64,000 nucleotides of DNA from RBG-13-68-16 sp041494245 (GTDB lineage: Bacteria; Acidobacteriota; Thermoanaerobaculia; Thermoanaerobaculales; Thermoanaerobaculaceae): the NCBI GenBank assembly GCA_041494245.1, contig JBGQAK010000020.1, forward strand, positions 1-64,000. The letters are read 5' to 3'. Every line of letters starts with the position of its first letter. The first letter of the stretch is position 1. The translations under genes were made by a program, and so were the position numbers. A model generated the notes under the pieces. It worked only from the letters and a program-made list of their open reading frames with translations, was not told the origin of the DNA and did no database searches. Shown in pieces: positions 56,674 to 64,000 of this stretch.

Positions 56674-58010
56674 GCGAGAGGCTCTTCGGCACCGATGGCG
56701 TTCGTGGGGTGGCGTTCGAGCACCCGCTGGATCGCTTCACGCTCACCCGTCTCGGGTCCGCGCTGGCCGCACAGCTCCACGAGGCGGGGCTTCCCAAGAG
56801 GGTCCTGATGGCCGGGGACACGCGCGCCTCCACGGGCGCGCTCGCGCAGTGGTTGGGGGGCGCATTCGCCGCCGCCGGCGGCGAGGTGCACTGGGCGGGT
56901 GTGCTTCCCACTCCTGCGGTCTCGCACCTCTTGCGAGACCGCGGCGGGTATGGGGCCGGGGTCGTGGTATCCGCGTCCCACAACCCCGCGGCGGACAACG
57001 GCGTCAAGCTAGTGAGCGCGTCCGGCAGCAAGTGGCCGGTCGAGGCGGAGACCATGCTGGAGGCGCGGCTGGCTGCGACGGTGTCCGAGCCGCCGACCGT
57101 ACCCCTTCCGGAACCGGACTCCTCCTGGCGAGGACGGTACGTCGAGCTGCTGGTCGCCACGCTGCCGCACAGGCCGCTTGAAGGGATGCGGGTGGTGGTG
57201 GACGCGGCCAACGGAGCGGCCGTGCCCGTGGCCGAGCCGTACCTGTCGGCGCTGGGAGCTGACGTTCTCCTCATCCACGCCGAACCGGATGGGACGAACA
57301 TCAACGCCCGCTGCGGCGCGCTCTTCCCCGAGCTGCTGGCGCGGGAGGTCCGCAGCTCGCGCGCGGCCGCCGGCGTCGCCCTCGACGGAGATGCCGACCG
57401 CGCGGTCCTGGTCACCGAAACCGGCCGCGTGCTGGACGGTGACGATGCCCTGCTTTTGTGGGCCAGGTCGCTGGCGGAGGCCCGCCGCCTGCCGGGCCAC
57501 ACGGTGGTGGCGACGGTGATGTCGAACCTCGCCCTCGAGGCGGCGCTGAGGCGCGAGGGCATCTCGCTGGTGCGCTGCCCGGTCGGTGACAGGGAGGTGT
57601 GGGAGACCATGCAACGGGAGGGCGCGGCGCTGGGGGGCGAACAGTCGGGGCACCTGATCTGCAGCCACTACGCGGTGACCGGAGACGGTCTCCTCACCGC
57701 CGCGCACCTCCTCACGATCGCGGCGGGCTCCGGCACCACCCTCGAGGAGATGGCCGACCTTGTGCGCTTCCCGCAGGTGCTGCTCAACGTGAGGGTCGCG
57801 AAGAAGCGGCCCGTGGAGGAAGTCCCGGAGCTCGCAGCGGCGCTGCGAGCCGCCGAGACCGTGCTCGCCGGGGAGGGTCGGATCTTCGTGCGCTACTCGG
57901 GGACCGAGCCGCTCTTGAGGATCATGGTCGAGGCCCCGGGGGACACGCTGGCGCGGGAGACCGCCGAGAGGCTCGCCGCCCTGGCACGGGAGCACCTGGG
58001 CGTGGGCTGA
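56670..58010 (+). CDS. glmM: phosphoglucosamine mutase
   Basis: A 446-residue phosphohexomutase making glucosamine 1-phosphate for peptidoglycan and LPS. Begins LFGTDGVRGVAFE; phosphoserine in VVSASHNPAADNG; metal loop LDGDADRAV; EQSGH substrate loop; phosphate tail RYSGTEPLLRIMVEA. GTG 56670 overlaps cdaR. GlmM can bind and restrain CdaA, in keeping with their shared operon. Confidence 0.96.
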   Translation: MSERLFGTDGVRGVAFEHPLDRFTLTRLGSALAAQLHEAGLPKRVLMAGDTRASTGALAQWLGGAFAAAGGEVHWAGVLPTPAVSHLLRDRGGYGAGVVVSASHNPAADNGVKLVSASGSKWPVEAETMLEARLAATVSEPPTVPLPEPDSSWRGRYVELLVATLPHRPLEGMRVVVDAANGAAVPVAEPYLSALGADVLLIHAEPDGTNINARCGALFPELLAREVRSSRAAAGVALDGDADRAVLVTETGRVLDGDDALLLWARSLAEARRLPGHTVVATVMSNLALEAALRREGISLVRCPVGDREVWETMQREGAALGGEQSGHLICSHYAVTGDGLLTAAHLLTIAAGSGTTLEEMADLVRFPQVLLNVRVAKKRPVEEVPELAAALRAAETVLAGEGRIFVRYSGTEPLLRIMVEAPGDTLARETAERLAALAREHLGVG

Positions 58011-58030
58011 GCGCATCGGCCCAGCGGATG

Positions 58031-58210
58031 AAAAGCCTGGCCGAAACGGTTTGGAACGGATGGTTTCGACGGGACGGGGAGCTTTTCGCCTTCGCGTTCG
58101 TCGGGTTCGTTGGTACCTGTCCGGATGCGACGGGATCTCTCGTCGCACCGCTCCTCGGGATGCTTGAAACTCGCCACTGGCGAAGCTCAATCATCCTCCG
58201 AACAGGCTCC
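58031..58210. repeat. inverted-repeat element between glmM and the pseudokinase gene
   Basis: Left end AAAAGCCTGGCCGAAAC (58031-58047) and right end TCCGAACAGGCTCC (58197-58210) are imperfect inverted repeats of the same AGCCTG-TCCG type as at 44370-44553. Length is also about 180 bases. The right end covers the last codons of the convergent kinase-like gene. Nothing else is seen in 58011-58190. Confidence 0.5.
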
Positions 58211-60749
58211 ACTTCTTGCGCTTGAGCTTGAGGGGTTCCTTGAGGCTGCCGATCTGGGCTGTGTGATCCGAGTAGTCGGACGCCACCACGTAGAACTCCA
58301 CGGTCTTGTTCTGGTGGAAGTTGAAGGAGATCTCGGCGGCGTAGTCGGAGCCCGAGGCGCGCCGCAGCGGGAACTCGACGAACTGGACGCTCCCCTCGAC
58401 GCGGGCGAACAGCCGTGCGCTCTTGACGGCGTGGTCGTCCGTTATGCGCACGTTGATCGTCCCGAGCTCGCCCTTCTTGTACTCCAGCTTGACGCCCGGG
58501 GTGAGCACGATCGTGGGCGGCGCCGGGTCGAGCTGCTTAAGCTGGGCGGCCAGCCGCTCGCGTGCCTGCTGAAAGCGTGCCTCGTATCGGGGGTTGGGAG
58601 TGGTGGCGGCCAGCAGATCGAGCCCCTTCTCGGGGGCCTGCTCCTTCTCGGCCTGCTCGACGGCAGCCATGACGGCCGCCAGCTTCTGGTCCGCGGCCTG
58701 GTCCGCCCTGAGGCGCTCGAAGCGGGCGCCGAGCCCCTGTCGGTTGGGCCAGCTGCGGCGGATGGCCTCGAGGCGATTGAGCGCGAGATCGTAGTTGCCC
58801 TTGGCGGCCAGAGCTCCCGACTCGCGCTCGAGCACCCCCGCCGCCTTCTCGCGCAGCTCGCTGGCCGGCGCGTAGCGGGGCACGAGCGACGCCAGCACCG
58901 TGGACTGTTGCAGCACCTCCGCCCACTCCCCCTGCTTCTGGGCCTTGGCAAGGAGTGCCTGGATGTCGAGGGCGCGCCTGGCTTCCTGAAGAGCGGTGCT
59001 GATGTCCGCGTTGCGCGCGTACACCGCCTCGTCCTCCTTGGAGATCCCCTTGACAATCTCGCCGAGAGCCTTGAGGTTGCCGTTCGAGAGGTACCTGGCC
59101 AGGTCCTTGGCGAGCGCGCGCTCGACCTGGGTGTTGTAGGTGGCGTTCAGGGTGTCGTAGCGCTCCCTCTCCGCGACGGAGAATGTGTCGAGCTCGGTCG
59201 GGGTGATCGACTTGAAGGCCTGCCCGGCAGCGACTAGGTCGGCGAGGGCGAGGGCGGCCTCCGCGTTCTGCAAGGCGGTGAGGGCCCCGGGTTTTTCGGC
59301 CGGCTTCGGAGGGTCGGTGGGTCGTACCGGCGCCGGCCTCGGCGCCGTTGCCACGCGCTGCGGCCGATACGACTGGCGGTTCATGAGGAAGACCACGGCG
59401 GCGCCGATCCCTATCACGACCACCGCCACGAGCCCAACCCAGAGCAGCAGGCGCGACCTGGGCCGCGCCCGGACGGCCGAGGTGTGCGGACGCGCCGACG
59501 GGGTAGGTTTCGCAGCCGGGACGGAGACGGCCGATGTGACGACCGCTTCAGGGGCCGCCGGCGGGGCCGACTCGGGCCCGAACGGTGACGGCTCGGCGGG
59601 CGGCGGGAGAACGGGTGGGGCGGCGGGGAGCTCGGGCAGGCGGTGGATCGGCACCGGTCCTGTCTGCACCCTGTCGCGCCTGGGTTCGGGAGGCGCCGCG
59701 GGCGGCGCCGGTTGGGCGCTCGGTGCGAACGGCGGGGGCGCGGTAGGAGCGGGAGCGGGTGGCCGCGGCGGCGCCGGGAACGTCGGCATCGTCAGGGTGC
59801 CCTCCGTGCCGGCCGGCGTCGATGCAGGGGGCGGAGCCAGAACCGCCGGCGGTGCGGGTACGCGGGGCGCCGCGGGTGGCGCCGCAGGCGCGCCGCCGAA
59901 CGGCTCGTCGAGGACGGGCGCAGGTGCCTCGAGTGAGCCGAAGGCGCCGAGGAGGAGGGCCTTGCGAAACTCCTCGAGGGAGGCGGATCGCTCAGCGGCA
60001 TCGCGGCGCACGGCCTTCTCCAGCGTTGAACGGAGCAGCACCGGGTCCTGGCTGCGCTGGGTGACCGGACCGGGGAGGAGCACAGACGGCGCCGGTGCGT
60101 CCGCCGGGGCGACCTCCGCATTGAGGAGCGCGCACGCCGTGAGGGCGAGAGAGTAGACGTCGGAGCGCGCGTCGGGCCTCACGGACGCGGTCAGGGGCTC
60201 CAGCCGCTCCGGCGCCGCGAACTGCGGCGGGCCCTCGAGCGCGAGGCCGGCGCCCGCCAGCGCCCCGATCTGGAAAGCCGCCGTACCGAAGCCGAGGATC
60301 CAGACCTTCTCCTCCCCGCCGCGGCGCGTGATGAGCAGGTTCTCCGGTGCGAGGTTGCCGTGGGAGACGCCTTTGCTCGCCAGCACGGCCAGGTCGTGGG
60401 TCGCGTCGGCCAGCAGGCGGAGGACGTTAAGCGGGGGAGGGCCGGTCAGGGTGTCGAGTCGCGTCCCCGCCACGAACTCCATCACCATGAATGCGCTTCC
60501 GTCGGGGGTGAAACCGAAGTCGAGGAGGCGCGGGAAACACCCCAGGCGGTGCGCCGCAACGCCCTGCATCGCGGCCAGGAAGCGCGCCTGGCACTCCTTC
60601 GGATCGACATTGGAACCCGCGGGTATCAGCTTGATGGCTACGGGGCTGCCGCTGCCCGGATCCACGGCCTGGAACACGATCGCGGACCTGCTGGACTTGA
60701 GCACCCGTTCCAGACGGAAGCTCTCGGTGATCTCGCGTGGCTCGCTCAT
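58191..60749 (-). CDS. membrane protein with a predicted pseudokinase domain
   Basis: An 852-residue protein. Residues about 10-270 have a Ser/Thr-kinase fold: the VAIK Lys is kept (K40), but HRD-xx-N reads SHGNLAPEN, with Asn132 for the catalytic Asp, and DFG reads GFG, with Gly153 for the metal-binding Asp; the glycine loop is also degenerate. A Pro/Ala-rich linker (about 280-425), one membrane helix (about 432-456) and a helical TPR-like region with coiled segments follow; the C-terminus is beta-rich (VKSARLFARVEG). It likely signals by binding, not phosphorylation. ATG 60749. Confidence 0.85.
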   Translation of the reverse strand: MSEPREITESFRLERVLKSSRSAIVFQAVDPGSGSPVAIKLIPAGSNVDPKECQARFLAAMQGVAAHRLGCFPRLLDFGFTPDGSAFMVMEFVAGTRLDTLTGPPPLNVLRLLADATHDLAVLASKGVSHGNLAPENLLITRRGGEEKVWILGFGTAAFQIGALAGAGLALEGPPQFAAPERLEPLTASVRPDARSDVYSLALTACALLNAEVAPADAPAPSVLLPGPVTQRSQDPVLLRSTLEKAVRRDAAERSASLEEFRKALLLGAFGSLEAPAPVLDEPFGGAPAAPPAAPRVPAPPAVLAPPPASTPAGTEGTLTMPTFPAPPRPPAPAPTAPPPFAPSAQPAPPAAPPEPRRDRVQTGPVPIHRLPELPAAPPVLPPPAEPSPFGPESAPPAAPEAVVTSAVSVPAAKPTPSARPHTSAVRARPRSRLLLWVGLVAVVVIGIGAAVVFLMNRQSYRPQRVATAPRPAPVRPTDPPKPAEKPGALTALQNAEAALALADLVAAGQAFKSITPTELDTFSVAERERYDTLNATYNTQVERALAKDLARYLSNGNLKALGEIVKGISKEDEAVYARNADISTALQEARRALDIQALLAKAQKQGEWAEVLQQSTVLASLVPRYAPASELREKAAGVLERESGALAAKGNYDLALNRLEAIRRSWPNRQGLGARFERLRADQAADQKLAAVMAAVEQAEKEQAPEKGLDLLAATTPNPRYEARFQQARERLAAQLKQLDPAPPTIVLTPGVKLEYKKGELGTINVRITDDHAVKSARLFARVEGSVQFVEFPLRRASGSDYAAEISFNFHQNKTVEFYVVASDYSDHTAQIGSLKEPLKLKRKKWSLFGG

Positions 60750-60847
60750 GGGCTGACCCCCGCCCTCGTCACATCACATCCCACATCCCGCGTGCGTTTC
60801 CGGGCGACACGTCCCGCCGCGGTGCCGGGACGCACCCGGGTTTACAT

Positions 60848-60859
60848 GTGTATATTCTA
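60848..60859 (-). promoter_or_regulatory. possible promoter of the pseudokinase gene
   Basis: A rare AT-rich patch (60841-60880). On the minus strand TAGAAT (60859-60854) directly followed by TATACA could serve as -10. A weak TGGCTT at 17-base spacing is the best -35. Confidence 0.35.
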
Positions 60860-60994
60860 GCAAACAGTGCAGTAAGAAGCCATTACCGGAGATGTGACGC
60901 AGCGCACTCTTTGCCTTTGGCGCGCCCGGGCCGGCTCCGGCCCTCCTCCCGAGCCGCACGGGCGCGAACCCCGAAGCTCGCTGGAGCCCTCTGG

Positions 60995-61000
60995 TACCAT
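60995..61000 (+). promoter_or_regulatory. -10 box TACCAT, eight bases before the nucleotidyltransferase start
   Basis: TACCAT, then CCGGCACC, then GTG 61009. No Shine-Dalgarno; leaderless start likely. Confidence 0.45.
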
Positions 61001-61008
61001 CCGGCACC

Positions 61009-61920
61009 GTGCCCGCGCCCGAATTGGTGGTCATGGCCGCAGGGTTGGGTTCTCGCTTCGGCGGCCTCAAGCAGCTCGAGCCGGTCGGCCCCTCGGGGGA
61101 GGCGCTGCTCGATTACGCCGTGTTCGATGCCGTGCGGGCGGGTGTCGAGCGGGTGATCTTCGTGATCCGAACCGAGATGGAGCGCGAGTTCCACGAGGCC
61201 CGGGGCCGCCGGTACGCGAGGCACGCGGAGGTCGTCTACGCGTTCCAGGAGCTCGAGGACCTGCCCGGCGGCTGCACGGTCCCGCCCGGCCGCACCAAGC
61301 CCTGGGGCACCGCACACGCGGTGTACGCCGCGCGTGCGGCGGTCTCTGCGCCTTTCGTCGCCATCAACGCCGACGACTTCTACGGGCCGCAGGGTTTTGC
61401 ACTCCTTGCCGGATTCCTTGCCGGGGCGGAGGAGGGACCGGTGGAGAGCTACGCCATGGTCGGGTACCGGCTGGGCAGCACGCTCTCGCAGCACGGCAGC
61501 GTGGCCCGGGGGGTGTGCGAGACGGACGCCGGGGGCTTCCTCGTGGCCATCAGGGAGTACGAGCGCATCGAGAGGGGAGACGCGGGCCCGGTGCACCGCG
61601 GCAACGACGGGCAGCGCCACGCCTTCGCCGGGGACGAGCTCGTCTCGATGAACCTCTGGGGTTTTCGCCCCGGCTTGATGGCCCACCTCGAGGAGCGATT
61701 CCGCGCCTTCCTGGCCGCGCGCGGAGGTGATCCCTCCGAGGAGTTCTACCTGCCGGCCGCGGTCGGCGCGATGGTCGCTGAGGGGCTCGCGAGCGTGCGG
61801 GTGCTCGAGACCGAGTGGCCGTGGTTCGGCCTCACCCACCGCGAGGACGTGGGCGAGGTCAGGCGCCGTCTCCTGGCGCTGGTGGAGCAGGGGGTCTATC
61901 CCGCGGGGCTGTGGGGCTAG
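61009..61920 (+). CDS. sugar-phosphate nucleotidyltransferase
   Basis: A 303-residue NTP-transferase of the Rossmann type. Nucleotide loop VVMAAGLGSRFGGLKQLEPVG (G-x-G-S/T-R-x-x plus Lys), and the metal Asp in AINADDFYG; GTAHAV and LVSMNLWGF contribute to the sugar site. It resembles glucose-1-phosphate/HexNAc-1-phosphate uridylyltransferases found next to NahK-like kinases. Seven bases after it a GTG starts that kinase, so a two-step salvage (sugar to sugar 1-phosphate to NDP-sugar) is suggested. Substrate not fixed by sequence. Confidence 0.87.
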   Translation: MPAPELVVMAAGLGSRFGGLKQLEPVGPSGEALLDYAVFDAVRAGVERVIFVIRTEMEREFHEARGRRYARHAEVVYAFQELEDLPGGCTVPPGRTKPWGTAHAVYAARAAVSAPFVAINADDFYGPQGFALLAGFLAGAEEGPVESYAMVGYRLGSTLSQHGSVARGVCETDAGGFLVAIREYERIERGDAGPVHRGNDGQRHAFAGDELVSMNLWGFRPGLMAHLEERFRAFLAARGGDPSEEFYLPAAVGAMVAEGLASVRVLETEWPWFGLTHREDVGEVRRRLLALVEQGVYPAGLWG

Positions 61921-61927
61921 CCGGGTC

Positions 61928-63064
61928 GTGGGACGTCACGACTCGAGAGAGGACGTTGCCGCGCTCGGCCGGCGGTTCGCCCTGGATGGAGAGTTCGTGG
62001 ATGCCCGGCCCCACGGCAGCGGTCACATCAACAGCACCTTCCTTGTCACCTACCGCGCGGGCGGAAGGGACGTCCGCTACGTGCACCAGCGGCTCAACCG
62101 CGCCGTTTTCCCCGACCCCGAGGCGGTGATGGGCAACATCGCCCGGGTGCTTGACCATCTGCGCGGCAAGCTCTCCGCGGCGGGCGTGGGCGACCTCGAC
62201 CGCCGCGTGCTGACACTGGTGCCGGCGCGCGACGGCCGCGCGTGGTGGGTGAGCGAGGACGGCGAGGTGTGGCGGACATACCTCTTCATCGGGGGCGCCG
62301 CCTGCCTCGAGCGGACCGAGCAGCCGCGCCAGGCGTTCGAGGTGGCCAGGGCGTTCGGGACGTTCCAGCGCCTGCTGCTGAACCTTCCGGGGCCCCGGCT
62401 GTCCGAGACGATCCCGGGGTTCCACGACACACCACGGCGCCTGGCAGCGTTCCGGCGGGCGCTCGACGGCGACCCGGCCAACCGCGCGGGCCGCGCGCGC
62501 GCGGAGATCGCGTTTGTCGGCACTCACGAGCATCTGGCGGACCGCCTGCTCCGGTTGCAGGAGCAGGGGCTGCTCACCGAGCGTGTGATCCACAACGACA
62601 CCAAGATCAACAACGTGATGCTCGACGACAGGACCGGCGAGGGGGTGTGCGTGATCGACCTGGACACCGTCATGCCTGGGCTCGCCCTCTTCGACTTCGG
62701 GGACATGGTGCGGGGCGCGGCAGGCACGGCGCGCGAGGACGAAGCGGATGCCGGCGCGGTCGCGGTGCGGCCGGAGATCTTCGCGGCGCTCGCGGCCGGG
62801 TTTCTCGCGGCGCTCGGGGGACTCGTCACTCCCGTGGAGCGGGAGAACCTCGTGTCGGCGTGCCAGGTCATGACGTTCGAGTGCGGGCTGCGCTTCCTCA
62901 CCGACTTCCTCGAGGGCGACCCCTACTTCAGGGTCCACCGACCGAGCCATAACCTCGACCGCTGCCGGACCCAGTTTGCCCTCCTGCGCTCGCTGCTCGA
63001 GCGCGAGGACGAGCTGCGCCGCCTCGCCGAGAGGGTCTCCTCGTCCGACGGCGCCACCCCCTGA
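61928..63064 (+). CDS. aminoglycoside-phosphotransferase-fold sugar kinase, NahK-like
   Basis: A 378-residue APH-fold kinase. Catalytic loop VIHNDTKINNVML (HNDxKxxN), metal Asp in VIDLDTVMPG, followed by FDFGDMVR. The opening ARPHGSGHINSTFLV is the NahK-type nucleotide loop. NahK phosphorylates N-acetylhexosamines at C1. The pairing with the nucleotidyltransferase just upstream supports UDP-HexNAc salvage. GTG 61928 chosen because the fold begins within 10 residues. Antibiotic resistance is unlikely. Confidence 0.85.
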   Translation: MGRHDSREDVAALGRRFALDGEFVDARPHGSGHINSTFLVTYRAGGRDVRYVHQRLNRAVFPDPEAVMGNIARVLDHLRGKLSAAGVGDLDRRVLTLVPARDGRAWWVSEDGEVWRTYLFIGGAACLERTEQPRQAFEVARAFGTFQRLLLNLPGPRLSETIPGFHDTPRRLAAFRRALDGDPANRAGRARAEIAFVGTHEHLADRLLRLQEQGLLTERVIHNDTKINNVMLDDRTGEGVCVIDLDTVMPGLALFDFGDMVRGAAGTAREDEADAGAVAVRPEIFAALAAGFLAALGGLVTPVERENLVSACQVMTFECGLRFLTDFLEGDPYFRVHRPSHNLDRCRTQFALLRSLLEREDELRRLAERVSSSDGATP

Positions 63065-63662
63065 CCGGCGCCCCGCTCGTCTTTGGGTCACCGCAACCGA
63101 CTGCTCCCGCCACTCGCGACCTCCGGCGTGACAGGGTGAAAGAGCGCCTGGGGCGCCCTCGAAAGCCAGGGAGAGATGGCGGGAGACAGGTGGTGCCACG
63201 GCGGGACCAATACCTTTTTCCTCAAAGAAATAGCGTGAGAGATCCAGGGAATCCACGGGGTCCCGGGTAGCCCGCGGCAGACCAATGGGTACGACGAATG
63301 TGGATGAAGATGCGGATGGGCAACGGAGACGCATTCGCATCTTGAAACCCACCAGGACCACTCGATTGCCTGAGCAGAACCTCCACCAGGTTGGTCGTCA
63401 AGGACAGCCCCTGGGTGGCGACGCTGGAGCGCTAGCTGAAGCGCGACGGCGAGCCCGCCCTCCTCAAGCTGGGTCGCCGTCCGGTGGGCGTCATCGTTTC
63501 GCTCGGCGATTTCGGCCCTCACTTCGCTCCGAAGGTCGCAGAGGACGAGCGCCGGCGGCTCGTCCAGGAGAGCCTCGCCGACCGGGTACCGCGCGCCGTC
63601 GCCGGTGACCAGACCATCGCCGGGTTGCACTCGCGCCCAGGGGTAGGGCGGATTGAGGCAAA
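63065..63662. other. gene-poor stretch with a probable antitoxin relic
   Basis: About 600 bases. 63065-63380 shows no credible gene or RNA. 63381-63672 resembles a broken antitoxin gene (separate entry). Nothing else recognised; the right side abuts the permease gene. Confidence 0.5.
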
Positions 63663-63672
63663 TCACTCGTAG
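63381..63672 (+). pseudogene. possible Phd/AbrB-like antitoxin remnant
   Basis: One frame reads STRLVVKDSPWVATLER, a TAG stop, LKRDGEPALLKLGRRPVGVI then VSLGDFGPHFAPK and ERRRLVQESLADRV. The pattern 'gene for short protein with GEP...GRPVGV...' recalls prevent-host-death antitoxins (REP-V-L-T-K-R-G-K-P-V-A-V). The in-frame TAG near 63436 and lack of a start and toxin partner point to decay. GTG 63484 could start a 62-codon remnant. Confidence 0.35.
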
Positions 63673-64000
63673 CGAAGCGCCTCCACCGGGTCGAGGCGCG
63701 AGGCCTTGACCGCCGGCCAGAGGCCGAAGACGATTCCCACCCCCATCGACACTCCCAGCCCGACCAGCGGCGACCACAGAGGCACGTCGGTCGGCAGCGA
63801 CGGCACCGTCGCCCGCACGGTGGCGGCGGTGGCGAGCCCGAGAGCGACGCCGATCACCCCGCCCATCGACGACAACGTCACCGCTTCGGTCAGGAACTGG
63901 CCGACGATGTCGCGGCGCAACGCCCCTACCGCCCTCCTCACCCCGATCTCGCGGGTGCGCTCGGTGACCGAGGCGAGCATGATGTTCATCACCCCGACCC
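63663..64000 (-). CDS. FtsX/MacB-type ABC transporter permease, C-terminal part (cut by window edge)
   Basis: The last 112 or so residues of a MacB-like permease. GVMNIMLASVTERTREIGVRRAVGA is the signature of the FtsX C-terminal domain (ERTREIGVR motif), followed by two membrane helices (SMGGVIGVALGLATA, LGVSMGVGIVFGLWPA) and the conserved ending KASRLDPVEALRYE. The gene continues beyond base 64000. An ATPase partner is expected next to it. Substrate of MacB-type exporters cannot be told from this part. Confidence 0.92.
   Translation of the reverse strand, partial: VGVMNIMLASVTERTREIGVRRAVGALRRDIVGQFLTEAVTLSSMGGVIGVALGLATAATVRATVPSLPTDVPLWSPLVGLGVSMGVGIVFGLWPAVKASRLDPVEALRYE

Noticed and set aside
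1..64000. CRISPR array, prophage, rRNA operon
   Set aside because: No regularly spaced direct repeats, phage genes or rRNA signatures were seen in the window.

Overview
The window is a GC-rich, gene-dense bacterial chromosome segment with many ATGA- or GTGA-type gene overlaps and frequent GTG starts. No phage, plasmid, integrase, transposase or CRISPR array was found. The mix of genes (several Ser/Thr kinases, a PPi-type phosphofructokinase, an eno-ftsB pair, tilS-hpt-ftsH, folP-cdaA-cdaR-glmM, a NahK-like kinase beside a nucleotidyltransferase, cytochrome bd) fits a deep-branching Gram-negative such as an Acidobacteriota member. That placement is inference; no rRNA is present to fix it.

Left part (1-15.2 kb): the end of trpF, a YbjQ protein and an NTF2-like protein, then a two-armed catabolic island. 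The minus arm carries a PLP fold-type II enzyme, a YgeY-like M20 hydrolase, two tandem knotted carbamoyltransferases, carbamate kinase and a threonine-synthase-like PLP enzyme. The plus arm, starting from the same divergent region near 9.2-9.3 kb, carries a dihydropyrimidine-dehydrogenase-like fusion, an SsnA amidohydrolase and a hydantoinase. Together they resemble the E. coli yge/ygf-ssnA-hyuA gene set and the anaerobic purine (ureide) degradation clusters of gut bacteria. The implied logic is ring reduction, ring opening, carbamoyl transfer, ATP from carbamoyl phosphate, and ammonia/pyruvate from a diamino acid.

Middle part (15.2-31 kb): a copper P-type ATPase flanked by partial copies of its own two ends, YaiI, upp, PPi-type pfk, cydAB, a 753-residue protein of unknown family, a multi-PAS hybrid histidine kinase followed by a degenerate copy of its receiver domain, and a nonsense-mutated outer-membrane barrel gene.

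Right part (30.7-64 kb): mfd, a cysteine desulfurase, a CAP-domain lipoprotein divergent from a phosphohexomutase-eno-ftsB operon, an active Ser/Thr kinase, cyclophilin, a HExxH protein divergent from an RsbW-RsbV-receiver module, a GSA-aminotransferase homologue lacking its catalytic lysine, a tRNA-CAU fused end-to-start to tilS, hpt, ftsH, a tandem plsC pair (first copy broken), an Fe-S assembly pair (DUF59 and Mrp), a DsbA-like protein, folP-cdaA-cdaR-glmM (c-di-AMP and cell-wall precursor synthesis), a predicted pseudokinase, a nucleotidyltransferase/NahK pair and the end of an FtsX-type permease.

Themes worth a second look: the ureide island and the short repeat shared by two of its genes; proteins that look catalytically dead (aminotransferase, kinase); -10-like boxes 6-8 bases before start codons, suggesting leaderless mRNAs; and small inverted-repeat elements whose terminal CTAG supplies stop codons to the genes on both sides.
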